Made by a program: the position numbers and the translations under genes. A model generated the notes under the pieces. It saw nothing but the letters and a program-made list of their open reading frames with translations. It searched no databases and was not told the DNA's origin. 36,693 bases of DNA from CANNDT01 sp945876205 (lineage in GTDB: Bacteria; Acidobacteriota; Vicinamibacteria; Vicinamibacterales; UBA2999), in contig CANNDT010000042.1 in assembly GCA_947503365.1 (NCBI GenBank), positions 1-36,693 on the forward strand, read 5' to 3'. Positions within the stretch are counted from its first letter, which is position 1; every line of letters starts with the position of its first letter. This document shows, in pieces, positions 6,601 to 13,729 of the stretch.

Positions 6601-7879
6601 GCGTGACCTCGCCGGTGCGCTGGATCGCCCAGCTCGTGGGCCCGTTGTAGTGCTGGCTCGGGAAGGCGGCGGGGTTGGTGACCGGTGTCTTCGTCTGACC
6701 TCGCTGCGCCACGAACTGCGCCCGCGTCGGCTGCACGTTACCGGCTTCGTCCCACGCGCGGCTCTGGAGCACGGCCGGACCACCATCCCACTTCCACGGC
6801 ACGCGGAAGCGCGTGAAGGCTTTCGACAGCACCGGCTCCTGCAGCGCGGCCTGCGCCCAGGTGCTGCCGCCATCCGCGCTGACCATCACCTTGGCGATGC
6901 GGCCGCTCGCTGAATACGCGATGCCGGACACTTCGTAGAATCCTGGCGCGCCCAGCGTCAATCCCGGAGACGGGTGCGTGATGAACGACTTCACTTCCTG
7001 CAGGAAGTAAAACTGGTACGCCTTGCCGTTGGGCAGGATCGGCGCGTAGGTGCGCGCCTCGTAGTAGCTCAAGCCGGGCTGGTCGGTCAGCTTGATGCGG
7101 CGCAGCCACTTCACGTTCAGATTGCCTTCCCACCCGGGAACGAGCAGGCGCATCGGATATCCGTTGCCCGGATTCAGCCGCTCACCGTTCTGGTAGAGCG
7201 CGACCATCGTGTCGTCGAGCGCCTTGGCGATCGGCACGCTGCGGCTCAGCGCCAGCGAGTCGGCGCCTTCGGCAATCAGCCACGTCGCTTTCGGATCGAT
7301 GCCCGCTTCATCGAGCAGCGTCGACAGCATCACGCCGGTCCACTCGGCGCACGAGACCAGACCGTGAATCGCCTGCACGCTCGCCTGCGTCGGCTGATTC
7401 GAGAACATCGCCGCGCTGTTGCCGCCGCATTCGACGAAGGTCATCCGCGACACCATCGGGTAGCGGCCGAGCGCGTCGAGCGTGAACGAGAGCGGCTTCT
7501 TCACCAGCCCATGGATCACAAGGCGATGCTTCGCCGGGTCGATGTCGGGCGCGCCTGAGTGCGAGATGACGAAGTGCAGGCCGTTTGGCGTGAACGTGCC
7601 GTTGACCAGGTGGTGCGGCGTGCGCGCATGCTGGGTGCGCGGCTCACCCTTGGGATTACTGAGCGTCCGCGAAACCGGCTTCTCGAACGACGAAGGGATG
7701 CCATACTCTGGGATGGCGACCCCGGGCTTCGTGCTCCAGGCCTCGTCGGTGAGCTGCTGCGCGGCAACCGTATCACTCAGCCTGTACCCGGTCACCGCGG
7801 CGGCGAGGGCGGCCCCCCCCGTCAGAAAGGCGCGGCGATGCAACAGGCCGTTTCCCGCGACGATCTCGAGGTCGTTCAT
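6587..7879 (-). CDS. soxC: SoxC-type sulfite/sulfane dehydrogenase, molybdopterin subunit (Tat-exported)
   Basis: 430 residues from ATG 7879, with GAGGG four bases upstream. A twin-arginine signal HRRAFLTGG (14-22) precedes a hydrophobic stretch, as expected for a cofactor-loaded periplasmic enzyme. The oxidoreductase molybdopterin-binding domain contains HGLVKKPLSFTLDALGRYP and FVECGGNSA, where C151 is the expected molybdenum ligand of the sulfite oxidase family, then the SoxC-like SCAEWTGV (176-183). The C-terminal dimerisation domain includes VMVSADGGSTWAQA and WKWDGGPAVLQSRAWDEAGN. Length and motifs fit SoxC. No soxXYZAB genes are visible nearby, so the enzyme may oxidise sulfite or another small substrate rather than work in a complete Sox cycle. 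It heads a four-gene operon with a SoxD-like cytochrome. Confidence 0.88.
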   Translation of the reverse strand: MNDLEIVAGNGLLHRRAFLTGGAALAAAVTGYRLSDTVAAQQLTDEAWSTKPGVAIPEYGIPSSFEKPVSRTLSNPKGEPRTQHARTPHHLVNGTFTPNGLHFVISHSGAPDIDPAKHRLVIHGLVKKPLSFTLDALGRYPMVSRMTFVECGGNSAAMFSNQPTQASVQAIHGLVSCAEWTGVMLSTLLDEAGIDPKATWLIAEGADSLALSRSVPIAKALDDTMVALYQNGERLNPGNGYPMRLLVPGWEGNLNVKWLRRIKLTDQPGLSYYEARTYAPILPNGKAYQFYFLQEVKSFITHPSPGLTLGAPGFYEVSGIAYSASGRIAKVMVSADGGSTWAQAALQEPVLSKAFTRFRVPWKWDGGPAVLQSRAWDEAGNVQPTRAQFVAQRGQTKTPVTNPAAFPSQHYNGPTSWAIQRTGEVTHVYS

Positions 7880-7894
7880 GGTGCCCTCACGTCC

Positions 7895-7914
7895 CGGAGG
7901 CCTGAAGGCCTCCG
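7895..7914. repeat. Palindrome in the divergent soxC / HD-GYP region
   Basis: Nine-base perfect arms CGGAGGCCT and AGGCCTCCG separated by GA, about 16 bases upstream of the soxC-type start codon. It could form a hairpin in the 5' leader of the soxC message, act as an operator, or be a dispersed repeat; one copy in this window does not decide. Confidence 0.5.
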
Positions 7915-7989
7915 CCTACCGACGGCGCAAATCTTAGTGCATTCTGGCCGCGCGGCGTCATCGAGTACGATCTGGGCGAGGCCAAGTGC

Positions 7990-9111
7990 GTGAGACGAGT
8001 TCCTGTTGACCAGCTGAAAACCGGCGACCGCGTCGCCAAGGATGTCTACGCCGATCCGGCGGGCCTGCCGCTGCTCAAGGCCGGCATCCGCATCTCGGAC
8101 AGCTACCGCGAGTCGCTCAAGCGCGCGGAGGTGCCCGCGGTGTGGGTCGACGACGGCCTGTCGAAGGGGATCGAGCCGCTCGAGGTACTGAGCGAGCAGA
8201 CCAAGCGGCGCGCCACGCTCGCCATCCGGGACGCCTTCCGCGACGGCCCGACGACGCTCGTCACCGGCAAGGACATGCCCGACAAGACGGTGCGGGAGAT
8301 GATCGACGTGGTCGACCTGATCATCGACGAGGTGGCCCAGAACGTCGATGCCGCGCTCGCGCTCAACGACCTCGCCAACGCCGACGGCTACACGCTCAAG
8401 CACTCACTCGCCGTCACCACGCTTGGCCTGTCGCTCGGCCTTCGCGTGATGCAGCGTTACGGCTGGTTCGACGCCAAGGACAAGCTGCGCTTCGACGACG
8501 TGCACGGCCGGCTGCCGGCGCTCGGCGTCGGCCTGCTGGTGCACGACATCGGCAAGCTCGCCGTGCCGCCCGAAATTCTCCAGAAGCCAGGGCCGCTCAC
8601 GCCCGAGGAATGGGTGGCGATGAAGACGCATCCCATGGAGGGCGTGCGCATCCTCCAGCACGCCACCGTCAGCCCGTTGTCGCGCGCGGTCGTGCGATCG
8701 CATCACGAGCAGTGGAACGGCGCGGGCTACCCGGCAGGAATAGCCGGATCGAAGATCCATCAGTTCGCGCGCGTCGCCGCGGTGGCCGACGTCTTCGACG
8801 CGCTCACGTCGGATCGTCACTACCGAAAGGCGTGGCCGGTGCAGAAGGCGTGGCGCTTCATCATCGAGCGCAGCGGCACGCACTTCGATCCCGAGGTCGT
8901 CAATGTCTTCAAGTCGTCGGTTGCGCCGTACCCGCCCGGCACCGACGTCACGCTCTCGAATGGCACCATGGGGATCGTCAAGGACGTGCGTCCGGACAAG
9001 CTGACGACGCCGCTCGTGCGAGTGGTCTTCGATGCGACGGGCGCGGAGATCGCGCCTCAGGAAATCGATCTCTCCGAAACGCCCGGGCTGACGATCATCG
9101 ACGAGGCCTAG
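7990..9111 (+). CDS. HD-GYP domain cyclic-di-GMP phosphodiesterase
   Basis: 373 residues from GTG 7990; the upstream site is weak, but homology begins at once with VPVDQLKTGDRVAKDVY. The N-terminal part (1-100) is the small domain often seen ahead of HD-GYP. The catalytic domain shows H138, the HD pair H185-D186 with K189, H214, HHEQWNGAGYP (238-248, the GYP signature) and DVFDALTSDRHYRKAW. The metal ligands of active c-di-GMP phosphodiesterases therefore appear to be present. A C-terminal segment from about 310 (PGTDVTLSNGTMGIVKDVRP) follows, as in related proteins. No transmembrane segment or receiver domain is visible, so it is probably cytoplasmic. A receiver-domain fragment lies just downstream on the other strand. 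Confidence 0.92.
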   Translation: MRRVPVDQLKTGDRVAKDVYADPAGLPLLKAGIRISDSYRESLKRAEVPAVWVDDGLSKGIEPLEVLSEQTKRRATLAIRDAFRDGPTTLVTGKDMPDKTVREMIDVVDLIIDEVAQNVDAALALNDLANADGYTLKHSLAVTTLGLSLGLRVMQRYGWFDAKDKLRFDDVHGRLPALGVGLLVHDIGKLAVPPEILQKPGPLTPEEWVAMKTHPMEGVRILQHATVSPLSRAVVRSHHEQWNGAGYPAGIAGSKIHQFARVAAVADVFDALTSDRHYRKAWPVQKAWRFIIERSGTHFDPEVVNVFKSSVAPYPPGTDVTLSNGTMGIVKDVRPDKLTTPLVRVVFDATGAEIAPQEIDLSETPGLTIIDEA

Positions 9112-9236
9112 TGGACGGTGGTCGATGGCGTGACCGGCATCCGCGCCTGACGTCGATCGGGAAGTCTCCCGCCCAGTCGCGCAACCGCCGTCACGAGCGC
9201 CTGCCCATCGATCGGCTTCGGCAGGTTGGGAGCCGC
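9108..9236 (-). pseudogene. Remnant of a response-regulator receiver domain (C-terminal end only)
   Basis: About 42 codons end at a TAG that overlaps the 3' end of the HD-GYP gene. The stretch NLPKPIDGQALVTAVARLGG looks like the last beta strand and helix of a CheY-like receiver, including the conserved Lys-Pro pair. Nothing upstream continues the domain, because the DUF6152 gene occupies the DNA in another frame. I read this as the tail of a deleted or truncated gene. A chance match cannot be excluded. Confidence 0.5.
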
Positions 9237-9237
9237 G

Positions 9238-9627
9238 TTACGGCGTTTCTCCCTGGCTCGAGGCGGCGAACAGGCGCTTCCCCGTGCTCTCCAACACCAC
9301 GGCCTTGGTGTTGGCGTGGTTGGTGCCGTCGCGGGCAAGGGTGCCTTCGACGATGACGCGGTCGCCGACCTTCATCGAGTTGCGCGTCCAGCCCGCCCTC
9401 ATCAACTGGGTCGGGCTCGCGAGCTCCCAGCCCCAGTTCTCGACCTTCCCTGACGCGTCAGTCACGTCGATGTAGAAGAGCGCGTGCGGATTCTTCCAGT
9501 CGACCTTGGTGACGACACCGGTGAGCTTGACCGGCTTGTCGGCGTCGAATTCGGCGCTGTAGGAATGATGCGCCGCAACCGCTCCTGAGGCGAGCAGCGC
9601 TCCGACCAGGGCAAGTGCGATTCTCAT
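9238..9627 (-). CDS. DUF6152 family secreted protein
   Basis: 129 residues. ATG 9627 overlaps the upstream stop (ATGA), so translation is coupled. Signal peptide about 1-18, cut before AHHSYSAEFDADKPVKLTG, the standard N-terminus of DUF6152. The small beta-barrel-like domain follows (VVTKVDWKNPHALFYIDVTD, GWELASPTQLMRAGWTRNSM, VGDRVIVEGTLARDGTNHAN). The function of DUF6152 is unknown; members are periplasmic and are often next to other secreted proteins. It is the last gene of a minus-strand set with the DLxGxW protein at 9624. A second family member is at 33153-33569 in a similar context. Confidence 0.9.
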   Translation of the reverse strand: MRIALALVGALLASGAVAAHHSYSAEFDADKPVKLTGVVTKVDWKNPHALFYIDVTDASGKVENWGWELASPTQLMRAGWTRNSMKVGDRVIVEGTLARDGTNHANTKAVVLESTGKRLFAASSQGETP

Positions 9628-10508
9628 GGTGCAACCTCGCGTGGACTGGGGGGCTCCTCGTGCGGCGGGTCGGCGATGAAGTGCTTCATCAGCGAGAGCT
9701 GATTGTCGCAGAACGCTTCGAGCAATTCGGTATCAGGCTCGAGCCGCAGCGGCACCCTGTTCGTCCACGGCTTCACGTAAGCCTTCGGATCGTCGATGGT
9801 GATCGTCAGCTCCATGTGGCCGATGTCGATGCGGCGGAACCGCTCGATGACGTGCAGGGCGTCGCTGTGCGGGTAGGCTTTCTGCGCGCTCAGCCAGCCG
9901 TTGTCGCGGAAGCCGGTGGTATCGACCACGAACGTATCGCCGTCCCACCGGCCGACGGAATATCCAAGCCACGTCGGCTCGCTGTCGATCGCCTTCGGCA
10001 GCGGACGGCCGTCGGTGAACACCTGGCGGAACATCATGCCGACAAACGTCTCGTGCAGGAGCGCGGTGAGCAGCGGGGTCTGGACGATCTTGAACGGACT
10101 GCGCAGGTCGATGCGTGGCACGCCAAGCGGCAGGCACTGCCCGTACGGATCATCGTGATGGTCGCGATCGAGCCGCTGCTTGAGGACGACGGCGGCCCAC
10201 GGCGTGAACTGCACGTCGCCGGGCTTCAAGCCCTTGGCGAGGTCCTGGAAATACTCGAGATGACCGACGGTCCAGATCCCCGAGAGATCGGGGTGGCCAT
10301 CGGCGGTTCGCGCAACCGGCGCGAGCAGGTTGGGCTTGCCGTCAGCCAGGCGCGGCAGGCCGGGCGTCGGATGGTTGATCCACTGCGCGGCGGTGGTTGC
10401 TGACATAACCACGAAGGACACGAAGATCACGAAGATCACCAAAAACGCCTTAGGGCTTCCGTCTTCGTGACCTTCGAGCCCTTCGTGGCCTTCGTGGTTT
10501 CGTTTCAC
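9624..10508 (-). CDS. Secreted DLxGxW-motif protein, partner of DUF6152
   Basis: 294 residues from GTG 10508. The first 39 or so are encoded by a family B repeat: a His/Glu/Gly-rich n-region (NHEGHEGLEGHEDG), then a hydrophobic core FLVIFVIFVSFVV and a plausible cleavage site after SATTAAQ. The mature part starts with WINHPTPGLPRLADGKPN and contains GHPDLSGIWTVG, the motif shared with three other loci here. Then come GQCLPLGVP, LHETFVGMMFRQVFTDGR, and WDGDTFVVDTTGFRDNGWLS with a following LHVIERFRRID. I know this protein type from acidobacterial genomes without a proven function; the WDGDTFVVDTTGF segment is its hallmark. The four-base overlap with the DUF6152 gene suggests the two act together. 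A shorter start inside the repeat would lack a charged n-region. Confidence 0.83.
   Translation of the reverse strand: MKRNHEGHEGLEGHEDGSPKAFLVIFVIFVSFVVMSATTAAQWINHPTPGLPRLADGKPNLLAPVARTADGHPDLSGIWTVGHLEYFQDLAKGLKPGDVQFTPWAAVVLKQRLDRDHHDDPYGQCLPLGVPRIDLRSPFKIVQTPLLTALLHETFVGMMFRQVFTDGRPLPKAIDSEPTWLGYSVGRWDGDTFVVDTTGFRDNGWLSAQKAYPHSDALHVIERFRRIDIGHMELTITIDDPKAYVKPWTNRVPLRLEPDTELLEAFCDNQLSLMKHFIADPPHEEPPSPREVAP
10407..10499. repeat. CACGAAG-periodic inverted repeat, family B (copy 2, inside a signal-peptide coding region)
   Basis: Outer arms AACCACGAAGG (10407-10417) and CCTTCGTGGTT (10489-10499), with nine-base CACGAAGNN units inside each arm. The same family is at 3447-3533 and 11942-12056. 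On the minus strand it supplies most of the first 38 codons of the DLxGxW protein. Confidence 0.85.
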
Positions 10509-10520
10509 GAGCGGATTCTA

Positions 10521-11906
10521 CTACCGGCGGTAGGTCCGTTTCGATGTCGTAAAGCCCTTGAAACTGGCGGGATCCTGGACGCCGGGCAGGGCCTCGATCG
10601 TCAGCGTCTCATCCGCATTGACCTGCACGGCCACCAGACCCAGGACAGCGGGGCCGGGCACGAGGTCGTAGCCGATCGGCGCCGGGCTCTCATTGTTGAG
10701 TCCGGGCGATGAGAACCAGGTCCGGAGCCGGTAGACGACGACGCCCGACTCGGGAGTGAGCTGCGACGGGTCGAGCTGCCCCGGTGCCGCGTCGATCAGG
10801 AACTGCGCCGGGTCACCGCGTTCGTCGCGCCACCAGCCGATCGACATCACGAACCGGCCCGGCTGCACCCAGTGCCGCAGGAACGACAGGTGACTCCAGG
10901 CGAACGAATTGCGGCCTTCGATCGGCCCGCCCATCAACGGCGTCGTCGCGTGGCGCACCGCGTCGACCGTGCGTCCCGAGTAGCCGACCGTGCCATCGAG
11001 AAACCAGTTGCCCGCCGCCGTGCGCGCGACGTCCTGATCGATCACGCCCCACCTGGGCGCGGCGAGGCGCTGCATCTTCGATTCGTAGAACGCGCCGAGG
11101 TCCGGCGTGAAGTACGGCCACGGATCGACCGTGTAGGGCTTCCACGAATCGCTGGACGTGTAGGCGAAGGGCGACAGGAACCCAGACAGCCAGGCCGCTC
11201 CGTCGTGCACGGAGAAGTCGAGCGGGTTGTCACGCTGCATCCCGAACTCTTCGCCGGCGAGGATGCGAAGCCCGCGCGTCTGCGGGCGTTCCCCGCGCTG
11301 CACATCGTCTTGAAGATGCGCGAGCGCGCCGCTCAGCCGGTTGATGACCATGTACACCGAATAGGTATCGCAGCCATGCGCGAGCACCACGCGCATCGAC
11401 GTCGGCGAGCCGAGCGACGACACTTCGAGGACCTCCGCATCCGCAGGCGCCGTGATCCGCACGTAGTCGTCTTCGGTGCGCGCGGCGCGCGGCTTCCCGA
11501 GCCCCTTGACGCCGATGTATCCGTGATCGATCGGCGTGACGTGATCGCCCACGACCATCCCCTGCGGAACGGTGACGATGAGATCGTCGGGGCGGATCAC
11601 CGGGCTCGTGAACGTCACACGGCCGGAGAGCGGACAGGCCGGCGCATTGGTCGCCCGGAAGATGCTGGCGAGCGTGGGATACCAGGTGGGGCGCGCGACG
11701 TACCCACCCTCCGGCGTGGGCGGTACGTCTTCGTGCAGCGCGTAACGGAAGATTCCGGCGTCGGAGCAGACGAGCAGGAACCCGCTGTGCCCGTACTCCC
11801 CGGGCTGACAGGGAGCCCCGAGCCCCGCGGGCGCCTGTGCCTCGCCCGGACGCGGGAGAGACAACAGAAGACCGAGAACGATGAAGGGCGAAATAAACCG
11901 ATTCAC
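10521..11906 (-). CDS. Secreted protein, possibly a degenerate M23-like peptidase
   Basis: 461 residues from GTG 11906. A Sec signal (about 1-23, ending PGEAQ) is followed by a Cys-containing mature N-terminus (LGAPCQPGEYGHSGFLLVCS). The middle has a pattern like LytM/M23 endopeptidases: GDHVTPIDHGYIGV, then ITAPADAEVLEV, then MRVVLAHGCDTYSVYMVINR and finally NPLDFSVHDG where active enzymes have an HxH strand. The usual HxxxD and HxH zinc ligands are not clearly present, so I would expect a non-catalytic or different role. The C-terminal 200 residues (SWKPYTVDPWPYFTPDLGAF, NSFAWSHLSFLRHWVQPGRF) are not familiar. It lies 12 bases upstream of the DLxGxW gene on the same strand, probably in one operon. 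Confidence 0.72.
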   Translation of the reverse strand: MNRFISPFIVLGLLLSLPRPGEAQAPAGLGAPCQPGEYGHSGFLLVCSDAGIFRYALHEDVPPTPEGGYVARPTWYPTLASIFRATNAPACPLSGRVTFTSPVIRPDDLIVTVPQGMVVGDHVTPIDHGYIGVKGLGKPRAARTEDDYVRITAPADAEVLEVSSLGSPTSMRVVLAHGCDTYSVYMVINRLSGALAHLQDDVQRGERPQTRGLRILAGEEFGMQRDNPLDFSVHDGAAWLSGFLSPFAYTSSDSWKPYTVDPWPYFTPDLGAFYESKMQRLAAPRWGVIDQDVARTAAGNWFLDGTVGYSGRTVDAVRHATTPLMGGPIEGRNSFAWSHLSFLRHWVQPGRFVMSIGWWRDERGDPAQFLIDAAPGQLDPSQLTPESGVVVYRLRTWFSSPGLNNESPAPIGYDLVPGPAVLGLVAVQVNADETLTIEALPGVQDPASFKGFTTSKRTYRR

Positions 11907-11941
11907 GCTACATCGTTCATCGGCAGGTGCAGTCCGGATCT

Positions 11942-12056
11942 TGAGCCACGAAGATCACGAAGATCAGCCACGAAGAACACGACCGGCACGGAGGTCCAGC
12001 CACGAAGGCACGAAGGCTCTTTTGAGCTTCGTGATCTTCGTGACCTTCGTGGCTCA
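11942..12056. repeat. CACGAAG-periodic inverted repeat, family B (copy 3, intergenic)
   Basis: Outer perfect arms TGAGCCACGAAG (11942-11953) and CTTCGTGGCTCA (12045-12056) with irregular CACGAAG units between. It occupies most of the gap between the M23-like gene (GTG 11906) and the decayed gene at 12072. It would be transcribed into the 5' leader of the M23-like gene if that gene's promoter lies upstream. Confidence 0.8.
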
Positions 12057-12071
12057 TCTTCGTCGCTTCAA

Positions 12072-12311
12072 TTAGAACGCGTCGCCTGCCACGTCGTGCG
12101 CAGCGCCATCGACTCGAACCAGTTGCGGCGATCGGAGGGCCGGCTCACATGTTGAACAGCGGTCCCTCGGCATTGGCCAGACGCCATTCAGGTCGGGCTT
12201 TCCGTCGCCATACGCCGACCGCGGCGCGCGATAGGAGGGGGCGTTCTGACCGACAAGGAGAGCTGTAGAAACTGAAGCGATGGAGGAATACCGCATGGTT
12301 CTTCCTGTCAT
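12072..12311 (-). pseudogene. Remnant of a secreted DLxGxW-motif gene
   Basis: The 5' end looks genuine: GGAAGAA before ATG 12296, then a short signal-like stretch (MRYSSIASVSTALLVG) and a mature start APRSAYGDGKPDLNGVW like those of related secreted proteins. After GVW the open frame loses sense (PMPRDRCSTCEP) and ends at 12072 after only 79 codons. Another frame over the last 60 bases reads RNWFESMALRTTWQATRSN and then stops, which looks like an authentic C-terminus. I infer a large internal deletion plus a frameshift. The region 12312-12442 upstream holds no gene I can support. Confidence 0.55.
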
Positions 12312-12442
12312 GAAGCCGCCACAGTCTCTACGGTTTGCGCAGGCGAGTCAACGAGATGCGCCGATCCGTGCAGGAGCTGTGATAGCGTATCGACCGCATT
12401 CAAAAGAACCCCGGTAGCTCTTACGTACGACAAGGAGGACGC

Positions 12443-13675
12443 GTGAAGACGAGAACGCTCTCAATCAAGGCGATCGCCACGGCGCTGGCGGTATGCGCGC
12501 TGGTCGCGCTGGCGGCGAGTTCCGTCGTCCGCGCCCAGGCGCCGGGACAGGCCGTCGACAAGAACGGCGCTCCTATGTTCAAGGTCGATCCGTTCTGGCC
12601 GAAGCCGCTGCCCAACCGCTGGAGCATGCAGCAGGTGACCGGACTCACGGTCGACGCGCAGGACCACATCTGGTTCATCAACCGCGGCGCAGTCGCCGAG
12701 GGCGACGAGATCGGCGGCGGCGACAATCCGCCGCGCATCCTGTGCTGCGTGCGTGGGCCTGAAGTCGTCGAGCTCGATCAGGAAGGCAACGTCCTGCACT
12801 CGTTCGGCGGACCGGGTTATATCCCGGAGTGGCCGACCGCGATGCAGACCGTCATTCCCGACTCGAAGGGTTTTATCTGGGTGGCCGGTACCGCGCCGCA
12901 GGACAGCATCCTGAAGTTCACGCGCGAGGGCAAACTGGTGTGGGACTTCGGCCATCGTCCGCCGAAGGAAGGCTTCAAGGAAGACAACCAGAACACCGAC
13001 CAGCTCAACTCGAAGGGGCGCTTCAACCTCGACGAGGCCGCGCAGGAGATTTACATCATCAATCAGAAGCGCGTGCTCGTGTATGACATGAACACGGGCG
13101 CCTACAAGCGCGGGTGGGGCGGCCACGGCATGCCGCTCAGCGAGATCACCAACGAGCGCATCTCGACCTATTCATGGCCTGCGGCGCAACCGCCTGACGA
13201 AAAGAACTTCGTCCCCGACCTGCACTTCGTGGAGTTCTCGAAGGACGGCCTGGTCTACATCGGCGAGCGCGGCCAGAACCGCATCCAGGTGTTCACCAAG
13301 GACGGCAAGTTCGTGAAGGAGTTCTATGTGTCGCCCGGCACGCCCGCCCAGCGCCTGACCGAAGGCTGCGGCGGACTCAACAACACCAAGCTGCCGCCGT
13401 GCGGCTCGATGTACAAGATGGTCATGTCGAAGGACGCACAGCAGAAGTTCCTCTACGTCGCCGACGGTACCAACAACGTCGTCTGGATCCTCGATCGCCA
13501 GAGCGGCAAGACGCTGGGCAACTTCGGCGGCAACGGCCGCTACGCCGGGCAGCTCCACTGGATCAACGCGATCGGGACCGACAGCAAGGGCAACATCTAC
13601 ACCGGCGAAGTCGAGCAGGCCAAGCGCATCCAGAAGTTCGCGCCCGTGCCGGCAGGCCGCGCGGGCACCCGCTAG
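12443..13675 (+). CDS. Secreted NHL-repeat / six-bladed beta-propeller protein
   Basis: 410 residues from GTG 12443, with AAGGAGGA just upstream. Sec signal about 1-31 (ending SSVVRAQ). The rest is a propeller of NHL/SMP-30 type; blades can be read at GLTVDAQDHIWFINRG, PDSKGFIWVAGTAPQDSILK, EFSKDGLVYIGERGQNRIQV, FLYVADGTNNVVWILDRQSG and GTDSKGNIYTGEVEQAKRIQ. Several cysteines (LCCVRG, LTEGCGG, LPPCGS) could form disulfides in the periplasm. Proteins of this type are plentiful in Acidobacteriota and often annotated as peptidylglycine monooxygenase-like because of the NHL similarity, but the copper-enzyme domains are absent. Ligand or partner unknown. It stands alone between a decayed gene and a convergent operon. 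Confidence 0.87.
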   Translation: MKTRTLSIKAIATALAVCALVALAASSVVRAQAPGQAVDKNGAPMFKVDPFWPKPLPNRWSMQQVTGLTVDAQDHIWFINRGAVAEGDEIGGGDNPPRILCCVRGPEVVELDQEGNVLHSFGGPGYIPEWPTAMQTVIPDSKGFIWVAGTAPQDSILKFTREGKLVWDFGHRPPKEGFKEDNQNTDQLNSKGRFNLDEAAQEIYIINQKRVLVYDMNTGAYKRGWGGHGMPLSEITNERISTYSWPAAQPPDEKNFVPDLHFVEFSKDGLVYIGERGQNRIQVFTKDGKFVKEFYVSPGTPAQRLTEGCGGLNNTKLPPCGSMYKMVMSKDAQQKFLYVADGTNNVVWILDRQSGKTLGNFGGNGRYAGQLHWINAIGTDSKGNIYTGEVEQAKRIQKFAPVPAGRAGTR

Positions 13676-13701
13676 ATCGCAGAGATTCGATCAGGTCCGA
13701 C

Positions 13702-13727
13702 CGGGGCACGGCGCACGCCGTGCCCCG
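13702..13727. terminator. Perfect GC-rich hairpin between convergent genes
   Basis: An 11-base perfect stem (CGGGGCACGGC paired with GCCGTGCCCCG) and a four-base loop GCAC, lying between the stop of the NHL gene (13675) and the stop of the M48 gene (13730). There is no T-run, so it would be a non-classical bidirectional terminator. Confidence 0.6.
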
Positions 13728-13729
13728 CG

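Noticed and set aside
6601..6873. Upstream extension of the SoxD-like frame
   Set aside because: It reads through the soxC-type gene in another frame; the signal peptide starts at 6600.
11881..12075. Plus-strand frame containing SHEDHEDQ and FVIFVTFVAH
   Set aside because: Only the family B repeat being read through; its signal-like part is not followed by any protein.
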